DNA of 64,000 nt, taken from contig JAOPHQ010002560.1 in the NCBI GenBank assembly GCA_030340625.1, positions 290,001 to 354,000 of the forward strand, written 5' to 3'. The position numbers were made by a program, and so were the translations under genes. Positions 40,660-55,096 of the stretch are shown here, piece by piece; within the stretch, counting starts at the first letter, position 1; every line of letters starts with the position of its first letter. The stretch comes from Merluccius polli. Lineage: Eukaryota; Chordata; Actinopteri; Gadiformes; Merlucciidae. A model generated the notes under the pieces. That model worked only from the letters and a program-made list of their open reading frames with translations, did not search any database and was not told the DNA's origin.

Positions 40660-43600
40660 TCCATCCAAGATGGCGCCGCGCATGGCAGCCTCGGTACTAC
40701 GCTCTCTCCTGTTTGTGTTGTTTTTGTCTATTTTTGTGGAAACGAGTCATGCAAACCGGATTATTTATAGCAGAGAGGAACTGTTTTCTATCAGGCATCA
40801 AACTCCAGAAACAATTTCACCAAACCTCATCAATTCGGAAACTTTACTAGAACTTCTGGTCGGAGGAGCAGCCGCTGTTTGCCGGAGATGGAGACGCAGA
40901 CGGGGGAAACGTGCTGGAGCACTGGTGAGACTTCGCCAGCGAGGTTTTCGTATGCCTCTTCCAGCAATGTTCTTGGCGAACGTTCGGTCCCTATCCAACA
41001 AAATAGACGAGCTGCTTCTTCTGAACAACACAAACCGGGACTTTGCTCGCTCCGCTGCCCTCTGCTTCACTGAAACCTGGCTCAGTGAATTCATACCTGA
41101 CAATGGACTTCACCTACCCGGGTTCGCTTTACATCGCGCAGACCGGCAAAAAGAGCTATCAGGGAAGACGAAAGGAGGTGGAATCTGCTTCTACATAAAC
41201 GAAGGTTGGTGTAGAGATGTCACAGTTATCAGTAAATACTGTAGCCCAAACCTGGAATCACTCTTTCTGGACTGTAAGCCTTTCTACTCTCCGCGAGAGT
41301 TCTCTTCATTCACTCTGGTCGGGGTATACATCCCACCCCAGGCCGACGTGAGTGAAGCTCTGCAAACTCTCGCTGATCAGATACATTTATCAGAGCATAA
41401 ACATCCGGACTCATTGCTCATTATTTTGGGAGATTTCAACAGAGCTAAATTAAACCACGAACTACCTAAATTCAGACAGCACATTAACTGCCCCACCAGA
41501 GACAACAACATATTGGACCACTGCTACACAGTTCTTAAGGAGGCATACCACTCTGTCCCCCGTGCAGCCCTTGGGCACTCGGATCATTGCTTGGTTCACC
41601 TCATTCCCACTTACAAACACAAATTAAAATCTACAAAGCCTGCAATCAGAACAGTGAAGAAGTGGACAACTGAAGCGAAGGAGGAGCTGCAGGACTGTTT
41701 TGACTGTACAGACTGGAGTGTTTTTGAGGAAGCCACAGGTGACCTGGACACTTTTACTGACACTGTGACATCCTACATTAGTTTTTGTGAAGAAGTGTGT
41801 ATGCCAACAAAAACCTTCCGCACCTTCAACAACAATAAACCATGGTTCACTGCAAAACTGAGTCAACTCCGCCAGGCCAAGGAGGAGGCCTACAGGAACG
41901 GAGACAGGACTCTGTACAATGCACTCAGGAACACATTGACCAAAGAGATCAGAGCAGCTAAAAGGAGCTACTCTGAGAAGTTGAAAAACCGGTTTTCAGC
42001 CAACGACTCTGCAGCACTGTGGAGAGGCCTCCAAGACATCACCAACTACAAGAGACCATCCCCCCCTGCTGAGGCCAGCAAAGGCCTTGCTGATTACCTA
42101 AATGACTTTTACTGCAGGTTTGAGAGGAAAACACTCACACCCCTCCCCCACCCCATCCCACCTCTCCCCCACTCACACCTACTCACACCCCTCCCCCACC
42201 CCATCCCACCTCTCCCCCACTCACACCTACTAACAGCCCCCCCCCTTCCCCATGCCATCTGCAGCCCCCACCACTCACCTGGCTACCCCTCTCCCCCTGG
42301 ATACTCAACCCACACTCACCGTAGGTGAACAGGATGTCTGCCGCCTCTTCAAGAGGCAAAACATCCGTAAAGCACCAAGCCCTGATGGTGTGTCACCCTC
42401 CTGTCTCCGGGTCTGTGCGACCCAGCTAGCACCAATCTTCACACAAATATTCAACAGATCACTGGATCTATGCAAAGTCCCCTCATGCTTCAAAAGCTCC
42501 ACCATCATCCCAGTCCCCAAGAAAGCCTCCATCTCTGGACTGAATGACTACAGGCCTGTGGCCCTGACTTCAGTTGTCATGAAGTCCTTTGAGCGCCTGG
42601 TGCTGACCCACCTCAAAAAAAATCACAGGTCACCAGCTGGACCCCCTGCAGTTTGCCTACAGAGCAAACAGGTCAGTAGAGGATGCAGTGAACATGGGGC
42701 TGCACTTCATCCTGCAACACCTTGACCAGCCAGGGACCTATGCTAGGATCCTGTTTGTGGACTTCAGCTCGGCGTTCAACACCATCATACCTGAAATCCT
42801 CACTGCCAAACTCTCTCAGCTCACTGTATCTCCTGCCATCTGTCAGTGGATCTCCAGCTTCCTGACGGACAGGAGTCAGCATGTGCGGCTGAGAGATGTC
42901 ACATCAGGAACACGCACAATCAGCACTGGTGCACCACAGGGGTGCGTCCTTTCCCCACTGCTTTTCTCCCTCTACACCAATGACTGTACCTCCAAAGACC
43001 CAGCTGTCAAACTCTTAAAGTTTGCAGATGACACCACTGTCATTGGACTCATCCAGGACGGTGACGAGTCTGCATATCGGCAAGAGGTAGACAAGCTGGT
43101 GCTCTGGTGCAGTCAACACAACCTAGAGCTAAACACTCTAAAGACTGTGGAGATGGTGGTTGACTTTAGGAGGCCCCCCACGGTGCTGCCCCCCCTCACA
43201 ATATCCAACAACCCAGTGGCAAATGTGGACTCATTTAAGTTCCTGGGCTCCATCATTTCCCAGGATCTGAAATGGGAGTCCAACATAAACGTCATCCTTA
43301 AAAAGGCTCAGCAGAGGATGTACTTCCTGCGGCAGCTGCGGAAGCATGGCCTGCCACAAGAGCTGCTGGCCATCTTCTACAAAGCCGCCATTGAATCCAT
43401 CCTCTGCACATCCATCACCATTTTGTTTGGGGCCGCCACAAAACAGGACAAACGCAGACTACAACGCATAATCTACACTGCAGGAAAAATCACTGGTGCC
43501 CCCCTGCCCTCCCTCCAGGACTTGTACACTGCTAGGACCAGGAAGCGGGCAGGGAACATCCTCAAAGACCCCACACACCCTGCATACCCACTCTTTACCC

Positions 43601-44078
43601 TCCTCCCCTCTGGCAGGCGCTACAGATCCCTGCGCATAAAAACTACCAGACATAAGAACAGCTTCTTTCCCTCTGCTATCACCATACTGAACTGCAGTTG
43701 AGTGGGGCCGTCCCCCCCCCCCTCCTTGGCCCATTCACCATCTCACTACATACATATCATTCCACATGCATCCCGCACTCATTACATGCATACATTGCAC
43801 TAGTACTTCTGCACTTTATATACACTCCACCTCATGTGTACTGTTTATATTGTATATTGTATGTTTACACTGTATATTGTATGTTTATATTGTATATTGT
43901 ATTTTATTGTGTAATATGTCTGTGCCTACATGTACATTGTTATTATTGTCTGAATGTTTTTCTATGTCTATTTATGTCTACTTGTTGAGAGTCCTAACAC
44001 CAGGTCAAATTCCTTGTATATGTGAGTATACTGGGCCAATAAATCTGAATCTGATCTGAATCTGATCTGATAAGTGGT
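40660..44078 (+). mobile_element. Nearly full-length CR1/L2/Rex1-type LINE
   Basis: Starts near the A run at 40647-40659 and ends in AATAAATCTGAATCTGATCTG repeats at about 44036-44075, a microsatellite-like tail typical of the CR1/L2/Rex1 group. It carries the endonuclease and reverse transcriptase of one ORF2-like protein with two frame changes. It is inserted inside the foldback element. Confidence 0.85.
40670..43701 (+). pseudogene. LINE endonuclease-reverse transcriptase, two frameshifts
   Basis: From ATG 40670: a hydrophobic then Arg-rich N-terminus, then AP endonuclease (N-V-R-S-L, E-T-W-L, G-D-F-N, L-D-H-C-Y, H-S-D-H, about 40975-41600) and a linker. The frame changes near 42235-42330 at a C run. 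RT follows with P-S-P-D-G-V, I-P-V-P-K-K and D-Y-R-P-V-A-L-T-S, then a second change at the A run 42617-42624, then motif A F-V-D-F-S-S-A-F-N-T, P-Q-G-C-V-L-S-P and F-A-D-D (43021-43032) through to the C-terminus at 43701. All catalytic residues are present across the three frames. A Pro/His tandem repeat (L-P-H-P-I-P-P-L) lies at about 42145-42230. Confidence 0.88.
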
Positions 44079-44226
44079 AGTTACCAGATAAATATGTAAT
44101 GTAAGTACTTGGTAATTACAAGGTAATTACATTTAATTACCTGGTTATTACTTAGTAAATACATCTTATTACCAGGTAATTAGCTGGTAATTACCGGACT
44201 GTAAAAGGAAGGGTTACCCAGCCGTG

Positions 44227-44667
44227 TGTGCACCTGTGGATGCTTGGCTCTGGGACTGAAAAGAGGGCGCGAAGCATTGTTTGTCGTCGTGTCTGGAGAG
44301 CGCACTGTCTGTCCCATGTGTGGCTGTGTTCACTCTAGGAGGGAGGGTGTTGTCCGCAGCTGATAGGGTTGCCGACGATGAAGACAGCTGAGTAGGGGAT
44401 TCAGTCTAAATTATCAGTGTCAGGGGGGGAGGCTCGTGCTTCCTTTAGGTAGCTAGGGTCGGGGAATAGGAGCACCAGCCGCCACCGCTCTCCAGCACGC
44501 CGCTGTGGGCTTCTGTCACCTGCTGCTGCTGCTGTCTGTCTGCTGCAAGCCTGCGCCATCCGACGAAGCTGTGGTCCCCCAGGGAGTTGGACGGTGCCAC
44601 AAGCTTAGACCCCGGGGGGGGGGGGGGGGGGGGGGGGAGTCCTCGCCGAACCTGCAAGTTCAGTTAA
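44227..44667. other. Unassigned; includes a 24-G run
   Basis: G run at 44614-44637. With 39600-39706 this forms the interrupted flank of the two big DNA elements; it may belong to an older LTR element, but nothing decisive is visible. Confidence 0.5.
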
Positions 44668-45050
44668 TAGTCTAGTGGCTTACCGCACAAATTTTGAGTT
44701 ACCGTTACCGAGCGGACAAAAGCGTCAAATTTTACATGAAGCTCCCTTAGGGCCACCTGAATGATTTTAGCCTAGGAGCCCAACTGAAATCTTAAAAATT
44801 CCTGTGCAGAGCACATAAATCAAAATCCATGAAAAACGTATATATTTTTTTCAATCTATAAGGGGAATGCTGATGAATGTTATTTTAAGGCCACTGAATA
44901 AATTAATTTTAAATTAAATTAATTTGTGCTTAGGCCATTATCTTTGAAATAATGAATGTAGAGTAGGCCTACCAAGACACCTGGTACCTGAAAAACTTCA
45001 TTAAGTGAAGAACAATAATAGGCGGAACTAAAAAAAAATCACTTAAATGT
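44668..45050 (+). repeat. Left terminal inverted repeat of the Academ-like element
   Basis: Matches the reverse complement of about 52400-52768 at roughly 80-85% by eye, including AATGATTTTAGCCTAGGAGC and GGCCACTGAATAA. The inner limit is approximate. Confidence 0.8.
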
Positions 45051-45591
45051 CAAAAAATCTGTTTTTGTGTTAATTCTGCCAAATTTGGTGGCTTGAAACT
45101 TTCTGTAAGAGCTTACAGTCATCTCTCTGACATCATTATATGCAAACACACCTGGTAGGCCTATCTAATAGAACTTAAGAACAGGACAATAATATGTGAC
45201 GATAGGCAGATTTTTGTTCTTTAAATTGAGTAAAAATCTGTTCTGATTTGTTTTAAACATCTGGGGCCGTATTCACAAAGCATTTTATCTTACCGCTAGG
45301 AGTGCTCCTAACTCGCGCTAAAACATTTTACGTAGGAGTTTTTTCTTAAAAGTTATTCACAAAGCCGCTGAGACCTCCTCATACTAAGGATACATCACTA
45401 AGAGTGAACTAAGAGTGACATGCCGTTGCTATGGATTACGTCGATTCTCGTGCACGAGTTTGGAAGCGGTCAGTCCGGTGATTGGTTGTTCAGAGCAGGC
45501 GGTCTCTGTGGAAACGAGCCCACTAAATCACCGAAGAACAAGGAAGTAGCCTCGGCTAGACATCCCTATCAAATAGTTATGGACAGTGCAC

Positions 45592-47030
<1,439 letters not shown>

Positions 47031-47471
47031 ACTCTTTGTGAATAGGTCTTAGTGAGTTAGGAGTCCTCTCGAGGACTTTTAGGCTCTCCTAGACTTAGGT
47101 GCTACTTTTAGGCCTAAAATACTTTGTGAATTGCTCTTAGTGAAAAAAATTAGGAGTCCTAAATTTAAGACTGACACGCCCATTATTTTTAGGAGTTTCT
47201 CCTAAATTCGCCAGTTAGGAGCTACTTTTAGCGCTAAGATCCTTTGTGAATACGGCCCCTGATCTGTTAGTTTGTGTGTCCTCAGTCCTTCAACTTGACA
47301 TAAAGCCTATTGTAAGTGCTAGTCATCTCTCTGACATGTAGGCTGTTGTAGGCTAGTGTAGTGTTGCCATGGCAACTGTCAGTAGTTTTAAAGTAGAGGT
47401 GCTGCTGGTCATGTTTTCTTGCAGGCTAGTTTGTTCTCTTAGATTGTGACTTAGGTTTGTGAGGCTTCATC

Positions 47472-50400
47472 ATGGAGTTGAATTGGGATCTATGTATCAT
47501 TTGTCAGAAAGACACAACTGAACCCTTGAGATGCCCCTTGAAGACCCCTGGAACAAGTGGTGATAAAAGTGATGGCTACAGATCATTTCCTGCTAATGTA
47601 GAACAATTCAGGGCCATTGATGCTCTTCCAACTGAACTTTATTTTTCAGATGCTGAAACAGCTAGCAATTTTGCTTCACATTCTGCTTCTTTGCACAAAT
47701 CTTGCCATCTCAGGTTTACCAATTCAAAACTTGCCAAAGCAACAAAAAGGAAAATGCTAAATCCTGTTGACTCTGGAGGGGGGGAACATGTAGGGAGGGA
47801 CTCTGGGGGGAGAAGCAAATCACTGGATGATCAAAAGTGCTTCCTCTGTGAGAATGGAACAGATAAAGGTTTTCTCCATGAAGTGTCAACATTTGATGCT
47901 GACAGAAATATCCGAACCATGATTACTGAACTTAACGATACAAAACTTATGACCAGGATCGTCGGAGGAGATTTAATTGCAACTGAGGCAAAATACCATC
48001 TACCATGCCTCACAAAGCTGAGAAATCGCCACCGCAGTCTCACTCGTAAGACAGACCAATCTGCAGAAGACAAAGATGAAAAAATGAATGAATCTCAAGC
48101 TTTTGTAGAACTTAAAACCTACATTGAAAAATCCATTCAATCTTTTCTTTAAGATGTCAGTGATCCATTCTCTATATGTGAATCGACTTGAGGAGTTGGG
48201 TATCAAGAAACAAATCAACAAAACCAGGTTGAACAATAATTTGCTTCAACACATGCCAGAGGCACAAGCCCAGTTTGATGGAAGAAACACAGTTCTCATT
48301 TTCAAGGAGGGAATGAGACATATGTTAAAGGATGCTCTTACAGAGAGAGATTTTGATGAAGATGCACTTATCCTGGCAAAAGCTGCAAAGATAATCAGAT
48401 ATGACATATTCAACCATCCAGGTTTCAAATTCACTGGTTCCTTTCCAGCAAAATGCCAAGAAAATGCACTGCCTTCAAGCTTAAAGTCTCTTGTCTCAAT
48501 GATATTGAATGGTCCCAACTTGAAAGATCAAGAGAAGTGTGACTCTCAGTCTTGCCTCACCATTGGACAGGGCATTCTTTATAGCATAAAGAAAAGAGAA
48601 TCTCCCACAGCTGGAATGATCAGAAACTCTCTGGAACGTGAACCGCCACTTCCTATTTACATAGGCCTTAATATACATGCACAGACCAGAAGCAAGAAAC
48701 TTGTCCAGCATTTATACCATATGGGTATCGGTATTTCATATGACAGGGTTATGCAAATTGAAGAGTGGCTTGCTACCTCCATGTGTGAACGATTCGAAGT
48801 TGATGGAGTTGTCGCTCCTGCTTCTCTCTGGAAAGGGCTGTTCACAGTCAGTGCCCTGGATAATCTTGACTACAACCCAAGTTCAACAACTTCTGTGACA
48901 TCCTTTCATGGGACTGGAATCAGCATGTTTCAGTTGCCAGTAAAGGCTGAATGTGGTGTACCTAGACCACCCATTATGATACCACCTTCTGAAAATAAAA
49001 AAACATGCTCTCCCTGACAGTTATGCCACGGTCCCAGCTGTCGCTTTGAAAAATACTTCTGTTTCAGTGCCGGAGTGCAATGTACGTCCAGCTAAGGGTT
49101 TATTGGATGGTGCAAGAGCAGAGGAACAAAACTGGGTCAAACATGCACTGCTTCTTCTAGAGAAGGCAGAACTGACCTGTGAAGATGCAATTGCATGGTC
49201 TGCATATCATGCCTCTAAGCAACCTCTGGTGAATGAACCCCCAGCAAGATGTGCACTCCTTCCCCTGTTTTACGAGAAATCTGCCACACCAGCCATGATT
49301 AAGCATGGCATGGATATTCTGAGACAAGCTATTGCATTTTTGAATCCAGGACAAATCCCAGTCACTACATTTGACCAGCCTCTTTTTGCTCTGGCAAAGT
49401 TGGTACAATGGAAATGGCCAGACACACATGGTGAAAAAGTCCATGTTGTTATGCGGTTTACACACAGAAATGGCGCTCTGGAATACCCTTGGTGACCTCT
49501 TAGAATGCTCGGGTTGGACAACAGCACTCACAGAAGCAGAGGTAGCATCATCAGGCGTGGCCGACTCATTCCTGAAAGCGACACACCTGACTCGAACCAG
49601 GCATGCCCACCAAGTTACTCTCTTGACACTTCACAATTTACAACAGGAAGCTTTTAGGCTTAGTGAAGGCCAAAACCTTGAAAACACCTTCAACACTTGG
49701 AGAAATTATATGAACAAGAGGAGTCCTACTTTCATGTTCTGGGACATGATAATGAGATATGAAACCCTTATTCTCATTTTCGTCAGAGCCTACAGAGAGA
49801 AGAACTTTCTTCTATATGTCGAGGTATTAGAAGAACTCATCCCTCTATTCTTTGCTTTGGACCATGTGAACTATTCAAGATGGCTGTCTGTCCATATCAG
49901 GGACATGAAGTCTTTGCCCAACACCATTACGGAGGAGTTTGAAAAGCAGTCTCACTGGGTTCTATCAAAGACAAGCCACAAGTTCTCTGCAATACCTTTC
50001 GACCAAGCTCATGAACAGGAGAACAAGATGGTGAAAGGTTCAGGTGGTATGGTTGGTCTCACAGAAAACCCAAATGCTTTCAGACGGTGGATGATCTCAG
50101 GACCAGAAATGGCAAGATTGCTAAATGAATTTGAGGAGGAATATTTCCCTGAGAGTGATGCAGAGGATCCTAAGAACTTCCAGCACCATGAACAGGGTCT
50201 TACAACACAGGAGACATTTCAAAGGCATGTTCTCAGCCTGTTTGAAACTATTAGAGGAATGGGAAATCCTTTCTTGGATGATTTCAAAGAACTAGTAACT
50301 CTTGACAGTCGTAACTGCAAAGATGACTCTGTGCTTAATACGATGCTCATTTTGGAAGATACGGGCAAGAAACAGTACAGCGACTTTGTTAAGAAGGTAC

Positions 50401-51929
50401 TTGATGAGCGCAGTCAATCCATCCACGATCCAAAGAGAAACTCATTTGGACTCTTCAGGCGACCTCGACAAAAAACAATACCTAAACATGGGAAGAAGAT
50501 TAAAATGCTTCAAAACAATGTGTCACTCTTTGGCCAGCTGTACAGTATATTGCAATGCAAAGCCGTGAGAGTGACTTAAATGAATTCTTTGCACATGAAG
50601 TACAATCCTTTCCGCCTTCCCTCTCAGATTTTGGAAAGCTTTACTTGCCGGGCACAAAATCTGACCTGTTGGAATGCATTGAGCAGCCTGGACAGTTACA
50701 GCCACCCACAAGCTTTGACTGCAAAGTCCTGGATGGAGCAGTCATTGTCCACTGCCTGCCCACTACTACAGTGAGCACATTCGTTCAGTATGCAAATTAT
50801 GTTTTTATACCCTACTTGAGGAGGCAGCTACAGGATACCAAGAGGTTGGATGTTGTTTGGGATACATATATTCCAGGCAGTCTGAAGGAGTCCACTCGTG
50901 AAAAAAGAGGACAAGGTGTTCGCAGGAAAGTCTCAGGCCAAACAAAACTGCCTGGCAATTGGATGGATTTTTTACGGGATCCAATGAACAAGGAGGAGCT
51001 TTTTGCCTTTCTAACGTCTAAGTCTAAAGAATTCAACTGGCCCCCAAACAAAGCTGTGTTCATAACATCCAGGGCAGGCAGTGTCTTCCTTTGGTTCCAG
51101 CAGCATGATGAGTTGCTGTAATCATGAAGAGGCCGACACCAGGATTGTGGTTCATGTACAGCATGCCCTGGAGCAAGGCGCAAAGTCTGTCCATGTGCGT
51201 ACAGTCGACACTGATGTTGTTGTGATCCTTACAGGCTTATTCCATGATTTAGGTCTGATTCAGCCTTTGACAGACATCTGGGTGGCTTTTGGCATGGGGA
51301 AGAAATACAGATTTTACCATGTCAACAGCATATGTAAACGTTTAGGTGAGGAGAAATCTCAAGCACTACTTATGTTTCATGCATATTCTGGTTGCGATAC
51401 AACATCTGCCTTCAATGGTAAGCGAAAAAGGTCAGCATGGCAGGCCTGGCAAGCCTATGATGATGTTACTGAAGTATTTGTTGATCTTGTCAAGCGTCCC
51501 TTCCAGCAATTGGATGTTGACTCTCCACAGTTTCAGAAGCTGGAGAGACTGACTGTTATAATGTATGACAAATCCAGTTATTTGAGCTCCATCAACCAGA
51601 AGAGAAAATAACTTTTCTGCCAGGAGAATAGGACAATGGAGAGACTGCCACCCACTCAGGATGCACTACTTCAACATATTAGACGGGCAGTATATCAAAC
51701 CGGAATCTGGGCGACCAGCATACAAACACAGCAAGCTATTCCTTCTCCAAAGGAATATGCATGGACAAATGAATCAGGGTCATGGGTGCCAGTTTGGTTG
51801 AGGCTCGCAGAGGTTTCCAGAGCCTGCAGAGAGCTTATCAAATGTTCATTTAAGGGAGATTGTTCTACATGCAAATGTGGCAAAGCAAACTTGGACTGCT
51901 TGCCACTTTGCAAATGTAATTGTATCTAG
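47472..51929 (+). pseudogene. Academ-like transposase/XPG-nuclease gene, frameshifted
   Basis: About 1480 codons spread over seven frame segments (changes near 48140, 49010, 49460, 50560, 51100; a stop at 51609-51611). In order: a Cys/His-rich N-terminus (C-I-I-C, H-K-S-C, C-F-L-C, Y-H-L-P-C); a core with D-N-L-D-Y-N-P-S-S-T-T and S-F-H-G-T-G-I-S (about 48855-48930); and F-D-Q-A-H-E-Q-E-N-K (about 50000), whose Asp/Glu are probable catalytic residues. Then an XPG/FEN-like N region (V-V-W-D-T-Y...S-L-K...R-G-Q-G-V-R-R, about 50850-50930) and an acidic E-A-D-T-R...D-T-D-V-V-V region (51128-51230), followed by H-A-Y-S-G-C-D-T-T-S. A Cys-rich tail (C-X2-C-X-C) ends at 51929. The overlaps look like indels rather than introns. 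Family naming is from recall. Confidence 0.75.
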
Positions 51930-52399
51930 GTAGGTTATGATGATGCTTCGTTTCCATTTCTGTTAATGATGTAAGTGGAACTGATCAAAACACTAAATTA
52001 GGCTAGATTTTTTTTTACCCCAATATCAATAGTTTTTGTACAATCTGTTTTCTGTGTTTACTTTTAACCGGTGTAGATGGGTGTTAGCAAGTTTATATTA
52101 CTGTTATATTTGTAGCCGGCTCATGTTAATTTGAGTCATATATGAAAAATCTGAATACTGAATTGTTGAATTGAACTGTTACTGTTTTCAAACCAAGCAT
52201 GATGCATACATATGTTTTTCTTTTCAATAAAAATGATACTGCTGATATGTAAACTTGTATTGAATTTTATAGTGTCAGAGTAAATGTATCCATATATAGC
52301 CAACTTTGGAGGTAATTATATAATATAAATACAGTATATCAGATTGATGACTGTAAGAACTTCATCATGACATCAAAGGTTGGCTGATGTTCTGACATT

Positions 52400-52768
52400 T
52401 GAGTGTTTGTTCCTTTTTTTTCAATTCCGCCTATGTTGTGCTAGATTTATTGAAGTTCTTTCAGGTACCAGGTGTCTGCACTCTATTTTAAACTTACCAT
52501 TTCAAAATATACTGACCTGAGCACATATTAAAATCAATTTAAGCTTATTCAGTGGCCTTAAAAGAACATTACCATTAGTGTTCCTCTTAATATTAAAAAA
52601 GTATATATGTTTTTCATGGATATTGATTTTTGTGCCCTACACAGCAATTTTCAAGATTTCACTTGGGCTCCTAGGCTAAAATCATTCAGGAGGCCCTAAG
52701 GAAGCTTCATGTAAAATTTGACGCATTTGTCCGCTCGGTAACGGTAATTTCACTAAGCCATTAGACTA
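52400..52768 (-). repeat. Right terminal inverted repeat of the Academ-like element
   Basis: Inverse of 44668-45050. It ends TAGACTA at 52762-52768, next to TAA. Confidence 0.8.
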
Positions 52769-52771
52769 TAA

Positions 52772-53726
52772 ACCTTTTTATGAACTCTTTATGTTTTAAT
52801 GCTTCGGGTAGGGGCGGGGAATAAAGCGAGAGGGACTGACGTGTGCCAGTTTGGGGGCGGCACGGGGATTGGCTCCAGTATACGGTTAGGGGTGTGGCTA
52901 TTATTGTAGTGTTGTTTGAAGTGCATTCCCAGGTTTGCAGTGACTGCTCCTCTGCTGTGGTGTGTTGTGTACAGTTTGGTGGTGAATCGTGCTGTGTGTG
53001 CCTCTTATAATGAAGTGTTTTGTGGCACCGTTTTTATAGTGACGTCTACACCTGCCTGTGTTGCCAGTTCTGGCGCTCCCTGGTGGTAACTCACCCCCCT
53101 CTTAGAACCTGTGTCTTATCCCTTTTTAATAATGAATTAAATAAAGATTGTGTACTGATTGCCTAACCGCTGAGTGTTTTATGTGCTGGTGCATCTGACA
53201 TCCCTCACAAGTACCTACAATTATTACAATATTCAAATACTAACATTGTTGGGTAAGACAGAATTTGGCTTTATTCTGAATCCAATGAAACAGATTGGTA
53301 GTTTTAGCTGATATAAAAACTTTCAGGTGTTTATATGTTTATGTTTAAGTAGTTGGCAGATGCTTTTATCCAAAGCGACATACATAAAAAAAAATACATA
53401 ACAATCACTGTAAACATTATAATCATTTAAGGAAAGAATGTTGTTAATACAAAATATCAATACAAAGTGTCAAGACAGAGTAAACTCTCTGCTGCTGCAG
53501 CAATAGTCAATAAGGTCCCAAAGATATATAATGTATTCATACATTGTTTATGTAGGATATACAGTATATATAACCTAATCATATATTGTTTCTTCAATTT
53601 AAAAATAGCTAACCGTTTTTTTCCCCTTCTCGGGGATTATGTTCCCAGTTTTGATCTCGGATGTCTGGTCACTTATATCATATCAGAATATTCTATTACT
53701 GTTAAGCCAACTATGAATAATAAAAC
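52772..53726. other. No gene; SINE-like core near 53354
   Basis: 53349-53390 contains TTGGCAGATGCTTTTATCC and AAAGCGACATACA, a sequence widely shared by fish SINE and LINE-derived repeats. 53130-53200 has AATAAA and could be the 3' end of an LTR or gene. Otherwise unassigned. Confidence 0.45.
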
Positions 53727-53759
53727 ATGCCAAAACATGTGTCCTTTATCATAGCTACA

Positions 53760-55096
53760 TGTCACAGGCAGGGGGCGCTAACCGCCACACACTATTTATT
53801 ACTACCCCAAGGAGCCAACTGTATCACACAACAAAGATGCCAGGAGTCAAAGATAAAATATAATAATATTGCTTTATTTAATTAAAAGAGTTTGTCTGGG
53901 ATTTCCCCGAGCAGGGAGAGGGGCCTTAGCAATGGGAGGCTAGTCGGTGTCGGGGCGGCAGTTACACGGTTCCTCCAGCAGGGGGGCCTTGGCAGTGGGA
54001 GGCTAGTCGGTGTCGGGGCGGCAGTTACACGGTTCCTCCAGCGGGGGGGGGGGGGGGGGCTTGGCAGTGGGAGGCTAGTCGGTGTCGGGGCGGCAGCTAC
54101 ACGGTTCCTCCAGCGGGGGGGGGGGGGGCTTGGCAGTGGGAGGCTAGTCGGTGTTGAGGCGGCAGCTACACGGTTCCTCCAGCGGGGGGGGGGGGCCTTG
54201 GCAGTGGGAGGCTAGTCAGTGTCGGGGCGACAGCTACACGGTTCCTCCAGCAGGGGGGCCTTGGCAATGAGAGCAGAGATCAACAGCGCTCTTGGCGCAC
54301 ACAGATGGCACAGGTTACGGGGTAACTCACCCAGGTGATAATGTGGCGGTTATGGGGGCAGAGATCAACAGCGCGCTCGGCGCACACAGATAGCACAGGT
54401 TACGTGGGTACTCACCCAGATGATGGTGTGGCGGCTACTTGGAAACTGTAATAGGTGCAGGTCAAACAACACTACAATAGGTGACACTCCTGTATACTTC
54501 ACACAATTCGAACATCCTTCTTGGTAGGCACTTCAAACAAAAGTCCAAAATGTAAACACACTGTGCTCAAGCAAAAGAACAGTTTCCAAGCAGATCTCTA
54601 TGGTAGGTGGGCTGGGGCAGACAATAACAGTGCTAACACAGAATGGGTCAACTATTCAGAGAGGACACTTAGCTTGGTCGTGCTTCACTCTTTGGGCCTC
54701 CGGCTGGACACGCTAGGATCCCCACAACGAGTGAGTGAGATGGCTCACGAAATCCTAATCAGGCAGAATGCCACTGTCGTTCGGGTCCTCGTCTGTATCG
54801 GGCTTGTTCGTCTGCTCGTTGCCGTTAGTTGGAGTAAGTGCTGTCTTCTCTCCCCAGTCCGCCCCCTCCACTGCCGGATGCCTACGGCATATAAAGTTAC
54901 TCCCAACATTGTGGCCACCAATCACTGGATAAGTTCCCTCCCGCCGAACAATGATTCAATTACAACAGCTTGTTTACGTATCGAGCAACGGGGGCAGCCA
55001 TTTTATCTCCGGATTGTCACACCAAACACATTCCCTATGGGAAACAAATGCTGACATATTAGTTCCTCCCCCACTGAATGTAGTCACCCCGTGACA
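53760..55096 (-). mobile_element. Solo LTR, 1337 bp, with internal minisatellite
   Basis: Ends TGTCAC and GTGACA, flanked by TACA (53756-53759 and 55097-55100). The uninterrupted version of the site is visible in the inverse arm near 55405-55420. Read on the minus strand it has a TATA-like TTTATATG (about 54890), a CCAAT-type ATTGG and AATAAA near its end. These support an LTR, but a non-autonomous element with short inverted ends is possible. Confidence 0.65.
53930..54262. repeat. GC-rich minisatellite and a second duplication in the solo LTR
   Basis: Five copies of a 62- to 72-bp unit (GGGAGGCTAGTCGGTGT, GGCAGTTACACGGTTCCTCC) separated by G runs of varying length. Just after it a ~103-bp unit (GCAGAGATCAACAGCGC) occurs twice (about 54260 and 54359). 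Confidence 0.9.

Larger units (their letters stand above)
39707..44218. mobile_element. Foldback-like DNA transposon with palindrome arrays
   Basis: The ends are inverted copies of each other (39707-~39830 and ~44092-44218) starting GGTAACCCTTCC, nearly identical over ~130 bp. An 8-bp duplication CAGCCGTG flanks them (39699-39706 and 44219-44226). The left arm expands into an array of short palindromes (GGTAATTACC, TTACCTGGTAA and variants) to about 40270, then a ~212-bp tandem duplication (starting at about 40287 and 40499). No transposase is seen. A LINE (40660-44078) occupies the middle. An 8-bp duplication fits hAT, P, Merlin or Zisupton types; the superfamily is not decided. Confidence 0.8.

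Noticed and set aside
47472..51929. Introns between coding segments of the Academ-like gene
   Set aside because: Adjacent segments overlap or abut and switch frame at short runs or near them, which suggests indels rather than splicing.
53892..54215. 107-codon Gly/Val/Arg-rich frame
   Set aside because: Comes from the 62-72-bp minisatellite in the solo LTR; the G runs vary and the frame is not a protein.
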